A stretch of 8,700 nt of DNA from Deltaproteobacteria bacterium (GTDB lineage Bacteria; Myxococcota; UBA796; SXON01). Position numbers and translations under genes: made by a program. Numbering within the stretch: position 1 is the stretch's first letter; each line of letters starts with the position of its first letter. The stretch covers positions 1-8,700 of the forward strand of contig CANKNP010000227.1 of the NCBI GenBank assembly GCA_947483545.1. The letters are read 5' to 3'. Shown here piece by piece: positions 1-5,697 of the stretch. Below the pieces are notes generated by a model that searched no databases, was not told the DNA's origin, and saw nothing but the letters and a program-made list of their open reading frames with translations.

Positions 1-42
1 AAGGGCATCGAGTTCCGGTGGAAGGGCGGCGGTGGAGGGCAT
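1..42 (-). CDS. N-terminal fragment of an unidentified leftward gene (runs off the window)
   Basis: On the minus strand an ATG at 42-40 opens a frame of 14 codons reading MPSTAALPPELDAL, still open at the window edge. A Shine-Dalgarno-like GTGAGG lies at 55-50, seven bases before the ATG, and a perfect inverted repeat (51-73) sits just upstream, as expected for a regulated promoter and start. Fourteen residues are too few to assign a family. The gene is divergent from the DUF433 antitoxin. That a gene starts here rests only on the ribosome binding site, the open frame and the upstream palindrome. Confidence 0.4.
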   Translation of the reverse strand, partial: MPSTAALPPELDAL

Positions 43-50
43 GTGAATAC

Positions 51-73
51 CTCACGGCTATAGTAGCCGTGAG
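51..73. promoter_or_regulatory. Perfect 10-bp inverted repeat, probable operator
   Basis: CTCACGGCTA (51-60) and TAGCCGTGAG (64-73) are exact reverse complements separated by three bases (TAG). The centre reads CTATAGTAG, which contains a TATAGT -10-like hexamer, and the left arm overlaps the GTGAGG ribosome binding site of the leftward gene starting at 42. Short palindromes with a CTATAG-like core placed over a promoter are typical operators of autoregulated genes, including HTH-type antitoxins; that role is inferred. It could instead serve the rightward antitoxin gene, but that start is about 120 bases away. Confidence 0.5.
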
Positions 74-178
74 AAAGGCGACGCGCCACAGCGGCTCACA
101 TCGCAGGTTCACGAACGCGGCGTGCACCCCGAGGAGGCTGCGGGCTCGCGGCAACCGGCCGAGTGGTGTAGGATGAAC

Positions 179-184
179 GGGGAG
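179..184 (+). promoter_or_regulatory. Ribosome binding site deciding the antitoxin start
   Basis: GGGGAG lies six bases before the ATG at 191. It favours ATG 191 over the in-frame ATG at 173, which would add MNGESH and lacks an equally good site. Confidence 0.6.
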
Positions 185-190
185 TCCCAC

Positions 191-427
191 ATGGCTGACC
201 TCACCCGGATCACCGCCACCCCGAACGTCATGATGGGCAAGCCCGTTGTCCGCGGAACGAGGCTGACCGTCGAGCACATCCTTGAGGAGCTCGCGGGCGG
301 CCTGGGGCTGGACGATCTCATCGCGTCACACCCCCGGCTTACGGTCGAGGATGTTCAGGCAGTGCTCGCCTTTGCCGCACAGAGCGTTCGTATGGAGCGG
401 GTGGCCTCGATTCATCTCGCCTCGTGA
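191..427 (+). CDS. DUF433 family antitoxin (type II toxin-antitoxin)
   Basis: A 78-residue protein of the DUF433 (COG2442) family, small HTH-like proteins that usually act as antitoxins of PIN-like DUF5615 toxins by binding the toxin and the operon promoter. The family signature is visible: TPNVMMGKPVVRGTRLTVEH at residues 10-29 (the G-[KR]-P-x-[IV]-x-GTR motif), followed by the helical stretch ILEELAGGLGLDDLIASHPR and the C-terminal LTVEDVQAVLAFAAQ segment. Length is normal for the family. The stop TGA (425-427) overlaps the GTG start (424) of the downstream toxin in a GTGA overlap, typical of a translationally coupled pair. The gene looks intact although its partner is frameshifted. The family call is firm; DNA binding and autoregulation are inferred from the family. 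Confidence 0.9.
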   Translation: MADLTRITATPNVMMGKPVVRGTRLTVEHILEELAGGLGLDDLIASHPRLTVEDVQAVLAFAAQSVRMERVASIHLAS

Positions 428-779
428 TCCTCGCCGACGAGAACATCGCGGGCGCCATCGTGCTCCGCCTCCGGGATGACGGTGGAACGTCGTCTGGATC
501 GCCGAGGTAGACCCGGCTGTGGACGACCCAGGCGTGCTCGCTCGCGCGGTTGCTGAGAGCCGGATCCTGTTGACGGACGACAAGGATTTCGGTGAACTCG
601 TCGTCCGAGAGGGTCGCCCGCACCGCGGTGTGGTTCTGCTGAGGTTGGCCGGGCTGTCCCTGCCCGAGCGGGCGGACCTGGTGTCGCGCCTGATCGCCAC
701 CTCGTCCGCGGACCTCGTTGATGCATTCACCGTGCTGGAGCGCGATGGCAGGGTTCGTGTCCGGAGGGCGCCAGGATGA
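424..779 (+). pseudogene. DUF5615 PIN-like toxin, disrupted by a one-base frameshift
   Basis: From GTG 424 the frame reads VILADENIAGAIVLRLRDDG, the typical N-terminus of DUF5615 (COG4634) PIN-like toxins, including the acidic LADEN motif. After codon 478-480 (GAC) this frame continues into unrelated sequence and stops at TAG 508-510. The expected continuation, WNVVWIAEVDPAVDDPGVLA, begins in another frame at TGG 483 and runs through RILLTDDKDFGELVVREG, the second conserved acidic block, to TGA 777-779. One missing base around 481-482 (a GGN codon) explains the break. Restored, the product would be about 118 residues, normal for the family. I see no slippery heptamer for programmed frameshifting. 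Either the toxin is dead, leaving an orphan antitoxin, or the base was lost in sequencing. PIN-fold toxins are ribonucleases; activity here is inferred from family only. Confidence 0.85.
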
Positions 780-803
780 GCCAGCACCAAACGTCGGGCA
801 CCC

Positions 804-2114
804 CTACGCGTGAACCGGCTGATCCAGCTCCGTCCGCTGGTCCGGTGGGCACGGCGCCAGCCCATCCCGCGCACGGTTGAACCGGGCGGCATTCCCGCGG
901 AGCCCATCCGCGTACGAGGGGGGCGCGCCCGCGCCGTTGTACTGAACGGCCAGATCGTTCGCGTTGCCGAGGTGCCCCGGCACATTGGCGACATCGCGGA
1001 AGTAGGAGATCTGCATGTCCACGTCCGTGCTGTTGGGCGACCGACGCCGGCCGGCGGCGCGCATGTCGTCCATCGTGAACTTGCCGCCATCGGCGTTGTT
1101 CAAGTTCCCGCGGTCCGCATAGTGGCCCATGACCTGCGCGGTGCCCCAGCTTGTCTCGGCATCTGCCAGCGCGTCGTGGTTGCCGGTCCTGGCCTCCGGA
1201 TGGCGCCCGACCCAGTCCTTCGCGCTCTCGCTTCCAACGCCGACATTTCCGCCGTTCCCTTTCTCTCCGCCCGCCTGCCAGCGCTCGACCTTGTCGCGGC
1301 TGCTCGCGTACCGGGCGGCTTCAAAGCGGGTCTGACCCTCTTCGTAGATCCCCTTGAACCGGCCGGAGGACACGCCCCGCGCGCTCTCGAAATTTCCGCT
1401 GCTGTAGAGCGAGCGGCGACCGAGCACGCCCAGCCGACTCTGGTCCTCCTTTCCGAGCTTCTCCCCGCCGCGCTTGCGGGAATCCAGGGCGCTGTACTCG
1501 TCGTACAGCGCGCTCTGGTGGTTCACGCCCGCGTTGGTCAGCGCCTCGGTCGCCTGCTCCCGGGCGGCGCCGGGCGCCCCCTTGAGCGCGGCAAGATCCA
1601 CGCTGCCCGACTGCGCGGCGGTCAAGATCGCCCGCTCGTCCTCGGTGAGCACCACCTTCTTGTCCGACTCAGCGCCTGCGAGCTGCGCGAGGTCTTTGTA
1701 GCCGCCGGCGGCCAGCTTCTTCGTGAGGTTGCGAGCCGCCGTGGCGTAGTGGGTCCCCAACATCCGCCTGCGCTCGTTGGTCCCACCCTCGTTCTGCATG
1801 ATGGCCGCGAGCTACGTCTGGTCCGTGGCGTTGAAGCCGCGCTTTCCGAACGTGGACTGTACGCCTTGCGTGCGGAACAGCTCGGCGAGATACGCCGCCT
1901 TTCCCGCAGCGTCCATCGTGACGTAGTCGCCCGTCGGTCCCTCCGGCGAGCACGTGGGCCCGTCGGCGGTCGGCTGGTTCCCTGGCCGGACCTGGCGGAG
2001 CTGTTCTTGGAGAAACTAATTGCCTCGGCCATTTCCAGATCGCTGGGGCGCGGTCACGTCCGGCACGGGCTGTTCAAGGACCGGGGCAGGCACACGCGAG
2101 CGAGTCTGGGCCAT
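804..2114 (-). pseudogene. N-acetylmuramidase (DUF3380-like) protein with two in-frame TAG codons
   Basis: The minus-strand frame begins at ATG 2114 (MAQTRSRVPAPVLEQPVPDV) behind TAGGAG at 2125-2120 and ends at TAG 806-804, 436 sense positions if both internal stops are counted. TAG codons fall at codon 33 (2018-2016) and codon 101 (1814-1812); sequence between and after them stays protein-like (FLQEQLRQVRPGNQ, YVTMDAAGKAAYLAELF, LAAIMQNEGGTNERRR). The C-terminal part resembles N-acetylmuramidase/lysozyme-like domains: RFEAARYASSR near codon 264 (possible catalytic Glu), SWGTAQVMG near 322 and LAVQYNGAG near 389. The role would be peptidoglycan cleavage; with no signal peptide visible, it might be delivered or released some other way. 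Neighbours are the broken toxin (convergent) and the carbamoyltransferase (divergent). A shorter 331-residue product from ATG 1799 is possible and keeps the whole lysozyme-like part. Family resemblance is from motif recall only; whether the gene is dead, recoded or translated from ATG 1799 is open. Confidence 0.6.
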
Positions 2115-2119
2115 TTGGG

Positions 2120-2125
2120 CTCCTA
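2120..2125 (-). promoter_or_regulatory. Ribosome binding site of the muramidase-like gene
   Basis: TAGGAG on the minus strand lies five bases before ATG 2114. It is the main reason to place the original start upstream of both internal TAG codons. It sits in a small inverted repeat (GCTCC 2119-2123, GGAGC 2130-2134) that could partly hide it in the transcript. Confidence 0.55.
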
Positions 2126-2171
2126 CCCGGGAGCTTAGCACACGACGGGATCCTGGTGATAAACCCCCGGG

Positions 2172-3911
2172 ATGCGGATCCTCGGCCTCTCCTGCTTCTA
2201 CCATGACGCCGCCGCCTGCCTGATCGAAGATGGTCGCATCGTCGCCGCCGCCAGCGAAGAGGCGTTCTCCCGGAAGAAGCACGACTCCGGCTTCCCAAAC
2301 CTGGCGATCCGCTATGTCTGTGGCGAGGCGGGGCTCAAGCCGGGCCAGGGCATCGACGCCGTCGTATTCTACGACAAGCCGTTCAAGAAGTTCGACCGCT
2401 CCATCCGAAGCCACGTGGACCGCTTCCCCGCGGGGTTGGGCGCCTTCGTTCGCCGCCTTCCGCAAGTCATCAACAAGGAATTGCGGATCGGCAAGGTGCT
2501 GAAGGACGAGCTCGACTACGGCGGCCCCCTGCTGTTCTCCGAGCATCACCTCTCGCACGCGGCGAGCGCCTTTTTCTGCTCCGGCTGGGAGGAGGCCAGC
2601 GTGTTGACCGTAGATGGCGTGGGCGAGTGGGCGACCTCCTCCTGGGGCGCGGGACGGGGAAATAGCCTGGTTCTCTCAGGCGAGACGCGGTTTCCACACT
2701 CCCTCGGCCTGCTCTACTCGGCGGTCACCCTTTACCTCGGGTTCAAGGTCAACTCGGCCGAGTACAAGGTCATGGGGCTGGCACCCTACGGCGAGCCGAC
2801 CCACGTGGACGCCATCCGCAAGATGATTCACGTTCGCGACGATGGCAGCTTCCGCCTGGACATGCGCTACTTCGACTTCGACGCCGGCGAGCGGATGTTC
2901 ACGCCCGCCTTCGAGACGGTGATGGGCCAGCCCGCCCGCCCGCTCGAGCACGGGGAGCTGAGCCAATTCCACAAGGACGTCGCCCGTAGCTTGCAGGTCG
3001 TCGTGGACGACACCATGGTGAAGCTCGCCACCCACGTGGTGAAGCAGACGGGGCTCCCGAAGTTGTGCATGGCCGGCGGCGTCGCGCTGAACTGCGTCGC
3101 GAACGGCGAGATCCTGCGTCGCGCGCCGGTCGAGGACGTGTTCGTGCAGCCCTCCGCGGGAGACGCCGGCGGGGCGATGGGCGCCGCGCTGTGGGCGTGG
3201 AACGGTCTGCTCAAGAAGCCCCGGTTGCCCCGACTGCCCAGCGTTTACCTGGGTCCTGGGTATTCCGATGACGAGGTCCAACGGGTGCTCGACGCCGAGG
3301 GCGCGAAGTACCTGCGCATGGATCGGGAGTCGTTGCTGGAACGTACGGTCGCGCTGCTGACGACTGGAAAGGTCGTCGGCTGGTTTCACGGTCGGATGGA
3401 GTGGGGTCCTCGGGCGCTCGGACACCGGAGCATCCTGGGCGATCCGCGCGACCCGCAGATGCGGGACACGATCAATCGCAAGATCAAGATGCGCGAAGGA
3501 TTCCGACCCTTTGCACCTGCAGTGCTAGAGGAAAAGGTGAACGACTGGTTCCAGCTCGATCGCCCGTCGCCCTACATGCTTCTCGTCGCACAAGTCGCGC
3601 CGGACAAGCAAGCCCTGCCTGCCACGACCCACGTGGACGGATCGGCCCGGATCCAGACCATCTCCCACGCCCAGGATCCGCTCTACTACGACCTGATCGC
3701 GAAGTTCGGCGAGGCGACCGGCGTGCCGGTGGTCATCAACACCAGCATGAACGTCCGGGGCGAGCCGATGGTGTGCTCGCCAGAGGATGGCTGGCGCTGC
3801 TTCATGCGCACGGAGATGGACGTGCTGGTGATCGGGAGCTTCGTGCTCCTGAAAGAGGAGCAGCCGGCGGTGGATTTGAAGTCTGCGGCGGAGGAGTTCG
3901 GGCTGGACTGA
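2172..3911 (+). CDS. O-carbamoyltransferase, NodU/CmcH/TobZ family
   Basis: A complete 579-residue enzyme, normal length for the family, which activates carbamoyl phosphate with ATP to carbamoyl-adenylate and transfers the carbamoyl group to a hydroxyl of a sugar, antibiotic or polysaccharide. N-terminal ASKHA/Kae1-like domain: MRILGLSCFYHDAAACLIED (1-20), SEHHLSHAASAF (123-134, metal-binding His), TVDGVGEW (146-153), KVMGLAPYG (199-207), AGGVALNCVANGEI (301-314) and GDAGGAMGAAL (330-340). The C-terminal carbamoyltransferase domain has GRMEWGPRALGHRSILGDPR (407-426), REGFRPFAPAVLEE (441-454) and GVPVVINTSMNVRGEPM (517-533). No key motif appears lost. ATG 2172 starts exactly at the conserved N-terminus; the ribosome binding site is weak (GGTGA at 2155-2159, 12 bases away). 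It stands alone, without the glycosyltransferases or antibiotic genes that would name a substrate, so the acceptor is unknown. Confidence 0.93.
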   Translation: MRILGLSCFYHDAAACLIEDGRIVAAASEEAFSRKKHDSGFPNLAIRYVCGEAGLKPGQGIDAVVFYDKPFKKFDRSIRSHVDRFPAGLGAFVRRLPQVINKELRIGKVLKDELDYGGPLLFSEHHLSHAASAFFCSGWEEASVLTVDGVGEWATSSWGAGRGNSLVLSGETRFPHSLGLLYSAVTLYLGFKVNSAEYKVMGLAPYGEPTHVDAIRKMIHVRDDGSFRLDMRYFDFDAGERMFTPAFETVMGQPARPLEHGELSQFHKDVARSLQVVVDDTMVKLATHVVKQTGLPKLCMAGGVALNCVANGEILRRAPVEDVFVQPSAGDAGGAMGAALWAWNGLLKKPRLPRLPSVYLGPGYSDDEVQRVLDAEGAKYLRMDRESLLERTVALLTTGKVVGWFHGRMEWGPRALGHRSILGDPRDPQMRDTINRKIKMREGFRPFAPAVLEEKVNDWFQLDRPSPYMLLVAQVAPDKQALPATTHVDGSARIQTISHAQDPLYYDLIAKFGEATGVPVVINTSMNVRGEPMVCSPEDGWRCFMRTEMDVLVIGSFVLLKEEQPAVDLKSAAEEFGLD

Positions 3912-3931
3912 GGTCCGTCCGTTTCGCCACA

Positions 3932-3946
3932 GACGGAAGCTCCGTC
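3932..3946 (+). terminator. Small hairpin after the carbamoyltransferase
   Basis: GACGGA (3932-3937) and TCCGTC (3941-3946) form a six-base stem with loop AGC, 20 bases after the stop at 3911. No T-run follows, only a pyrimidine-rich stretch, so it is at best a weak terminator or part of the adjoining REP-like array. Confidence 0.3.
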
Positions 3947-3949
3947 CTC

Positions 3950-3998
3950 CCTTCTCCCTCCGGGAGAAGGTGCCGCCGTAGCCGGCGGCGGATGAGGG
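3950..3998 (+). repeat. REP-like intergenic element, copy 1
   Basis: Two stacked hairpins: CCTTCTCCC (3950-3958) with GGGAGAAGG (3962-3970), then GCCGCCG (3972-3978) with CGGCGGC (3983-3989), ending in GATGAGGG. The layout CCTTCTCCC-loop-GGGAGAAGGTGCC-hairpin-ATGAGGG repeats in inverted orientation 22 bases further on. Such elements are widespread in proteobacterial intergenic regions. Lying between convergent genes, it may stop transcription or stabilise mRNA ends; that is inferred. Confidence 0.7.
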
Positions 3999-4019
3999 CT
4001 CCCCGGCGATCTTGAACGG

Positions 4020-4071
4020 CCCTCATGCGCCCGCGAAGACGCGGGCACCTTCTCCCGCACGCGGGAGAAGG
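4020..4071 (-). repeat. REP-like intergenic element, copy 2 (inverted)
   Basis: Read on the minus strand this has the same plan as copy 1: a CCTTCTCCCGC/GCGGGAGAAGG stem (arms 4048-4058 and 4061-4071 with a two-base loop), then GTGCC, a CCCGCG/CGCGGG stem (4030-4035 and 4040-4045), then ATGAGGG. Outer hairpin and flanking words are conserved between the copies; the inner hairpin arms differ in sequence but keep pairing, which suggests structure is what is kept. Together the two copies form a BIME-like head-to-head pair in the 264-base gap between the carbamoyltransferase and the FabG gene. Confidence 0.7.
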
Positions 4072-4175
4072 GTCGGAAGACCCATCGGAGTTCGACGTGT
4101 TGCGCTCCGATCCCCACGGGCGTTCCACGGCCCGCCTTCACCCCTGCCCGATGGCCCCAAGCCCGCCCGCTCCCT

Positions 4176-4913
4176 TCAGCTCAACCCACCATCCACCACG
4201 AACGTCTGCCCGGTGATGTAGGACGCCCCCGGCCCCGCCAGAAACCGCACGATCGGGCCCAGCTCGTCGGGCTTTCCGAGCCGACGCATGGGGATCATCT
4301 GCTTGACGCCGTCGATCAGCTCAGACGGCAAACCCGCGGTCATGTCCGTGTCGATGAACCCGGGCGCGACGCAATTCACGCGGATGTTGCGACGCCCCAC
4401 CTCTTTGGCCAACGACCGGGACATCGCGATGATCCCCGCCTTTGCAGCCGCATAGTTGGCCTGCCCCGCGTTCCCCATGAGGCCGGAGATCGACGTCAGG
4501 TTCACGATGCAGCCCTTCCGCCGCCGCAACATGCCCTCCGTCGCCGCGCGACAGAGCCGGAACGTGCTGGTGAGGTTGGTGTCGATGACGTCGGACCACT
4601 GCTCGTCCGTCATCCGCAGCATGAGCCCGTCGCGCGTGATGCCCGCGTTGTTCACGAGGATCGCGACGCCGCCTGCCTCCTCGCCGGCTTCGATCAGCCG
4701 GTTCACGCCCTCGAGGGTGGAGACATCGGCCTGGATCGCGCGGCCCTGACCCCCTGCGGCGTCGATGTCCCGGGCGACCGCCTCGGCGGCTTCCGCGTTC
4801 TTCAGGTAGTTGACCAGGACGGTCGCCCCGCCCCGGCCCAGCTCCAGGGCGATCGAACGGCCGATGCCTCGGCTCGCGCCTGTCACGATCGCTACCTGCT
4901 TGTGCAACTCCAC
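4176..4913 (-). CDS. fabG: 3-oxoacyl-ACP reductase, FabG-type SDR
   Basis: A 245-residue short-chain dehydrogenase/reductase, the usual FabG length, predicted to reduce 3-oxoacyl-ACP with NADPH in fatty acid or related acyl-chain elongation in the cytoplasm. Visible motifs from the GTG start: cofactor-binding TGASRGIG (11-18), NNAG (88-91), the structural Asn in DTNLTS (N113), the catalytic Ser in TSISG (S141), and NYAAAKAG with Tyr154 and Lys158; C-terminus [13 protein letters not shown]. The stretch [14 protein letters not shown] is very close to classical FabG. I chose GTG 4913 because TGAGGT (4923-4918) precedes it at proper spacing and [18 protein letters not shown] is a canonical N-terminus; the ATG at 4970 would overlap the upstream gene's end. 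It is second in a leftward operon, 22 bases after the RHG phosphatase. No acpP, fabD or fabF is adjacent, so a different acyl or alcohol substrate cannot be excluded. Confidence 0.85.
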   Translation of the reverse strand: MELHKQVAIVTGASRGIGRSIALELGRGGATVLVNYLKNAEAAEAVARDIDAAGGQGRAIQADVSTLEGVNRLIEAGEEAGGVAILVNNAGITRDGLMLRMTDEQWSDVIDTNLTSTFRLCRAATEGMLRRRKGCIVNLTSISGLMGNAGQANYAAAKAGIIAMSRSLAKEVGRRNIRVNCVAPGFIDTDMTAGLPSELIDGVKQMIPMRRLGKPDELGPIVRFLAGPGASYITGQTFVVDGGLS

Positions 4914-4935
4914 GGGGACCTCAATCCGCGGCGCC

Positions 4936-5541
4936 TTATCCCAGCCGATCCAGGTGCGGCGCCTGATCACGCGCGATGACGCGGATCTCGGCGCGTTCTC
5001 CCCGGTGAACCTCGATCGTGGTCCACGCGGTGTTCCGTTGGGTGAACGTGCTGTAGGCCGCGAGCGAGTCGGAGGTGAGCGCGCAGAGCATCGAGGCCAT
5101 CGCCATCTGATGCGAGACGATGGCGATGGTGCCCTCGGGATGGGGCCCGACGATCTCCCAGAACGCCGTGGCCATGCGGCTCGACGACTGCGAGAGGGTC
5201 TCGCCGCCGGGGATGACGACCTTCGTGGGATCGACCTTGAACTGCACCAGAAGATCGGCGTAGTTCGCCTCGAGTACCTGCTTGTGGTTCATGCCCTCCA
5301 GCACGCCCATGTCCATCTCGACGAGCGCGGGATGGGCGACGGGCTCCCCGACGATGAGGGCTGTTCGCCACGCGCGTTGCAACGGGCTCGCGTAGACAGC
5401 GTCCACCTTGGGAAACACGCCGCGAAGGCCGGCGACCTGGGCCTCGCCGGTGGGGTCGAGCGGCACGTCGGACCGGCCCATGAAGCGGCGTTCGATGTTC
5501 CAGGCGGTCTGGCCGTGGCGGAGCAGGTGGACGGTCAACAT
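4936..5541 (-). CDS. Histidine phosphatase (phosphoglycerate mutase-like, RHG family)
   Basis: A 201-residue histidine phosphatase superfamily protein. The phosphate-accepting motif is [10 protein letters not shown] at residues 6-15 with His9; [17 protein letters not shown] follows, then [11 protein letters not shown] (51-61) with the conserved Arg, [10 protein letters not shown] (74-83) with the likely acid/base Glu75, PGGETLSQ, and [11 protein letters not shown] (140-150) with the second catalytic His144. All core residues are present, so it should be active. Members include cofactor-dependent phosphoglycerate mutases, alpha-ribazole phosphatase (CobC) and broad phosphatases; the sequence does not decide, and no cobalamin genes are near. 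ATG 5541 starts right at the domain; the frame is open well upstream, but that sequence is low-complexity antisense. The ribosome binding site is weak. Stop TAA (4938-4936) is 22 bases before the FabG start, so the two are probably co-transcribed. Confidence 0.88.
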   Translation of the reverse strand: MLTVHLLRHGQTAWNIERRFMGRSDVPLDPTGEAQVAGLRGVFPKVDAVYASPLQRAWRTALIVGEPVAHPALVEMDMGVLEGMNHKQVLEANYADLLVQFKVDPTKVVIPGGETLSQSSSRMATAFWEIVGPHPEGTIAIVSHQMAMASMLCALTSDSLAAYSTFTQRNTAWTTIEVHRGERAEIRVIARDQAPHLDRLG

Positions 5542-5676
5542 GGCGGCACCGCTCGGAGTCGGCAGTGCATACCCCGGGAGCGCCGCCCGCGAGGGCTCGC
5601 AGCGGGCGCCGCGGCTGCTCCCGGAGCCGCAGAATTCAACGTCGCTCGGGCCCCCGGCGCTTACCCCTGCGTCGGG

Positions 5677-5690
5677 GCTATCCGGATAGC
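5677..5690. promoter_or_regulatory. Perfect 14-bp palindrome before the TPR gene
   Basis: GCTATCCGGATAGC is an exact palindrome without spacer ending seven bases before the start codon at 5698, in the 156-base gap between the divergent phosphatase and TPR genes. It may be a repressor site or a small leader hairpin that limits initiation. The rest of the gap is GC-rich and shows no convincing -35/-10 pair. Confidence 0.35.
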
Positions 5691-5697
5691 TGGGGGA

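Noticed and set aside
475..486. Programmed -1 frameshift in the toxin
   Set aside because: No X-XXY-YYZ slippery heptamer or downstream stem is evident at GATGACGGTGGA; a simple lost base explains the data.
804..2114. TAG reassigned to sense throughout this genome
   Set aside because: Reading through the terminal TAG at 806-804 would carry the frame antisense into the toxin gene, so that TAG most likely acts as a stop; seven other gene ends are too few to conclude anything about TAG use.
810..2138. Uninterrupted rightward frame of 442 codons opposite the muramidase-like gene
   Set aside because: Its product is repetitive Val/Arg/His/Ala/Leu-rich sequence typical of antisense frames in GC-rich DNA, with no recognisable domain. 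The minus strand has a ribosome binding site and SWGTAQVMG/YNGAG-type motifs.
4810..5697. Upstream extension of the TPR gene frame
   Set aside because: It is antisense to FabG and the phosphatase and lacks domain-like sequence; the signal peptide at 5698 marks the real start.
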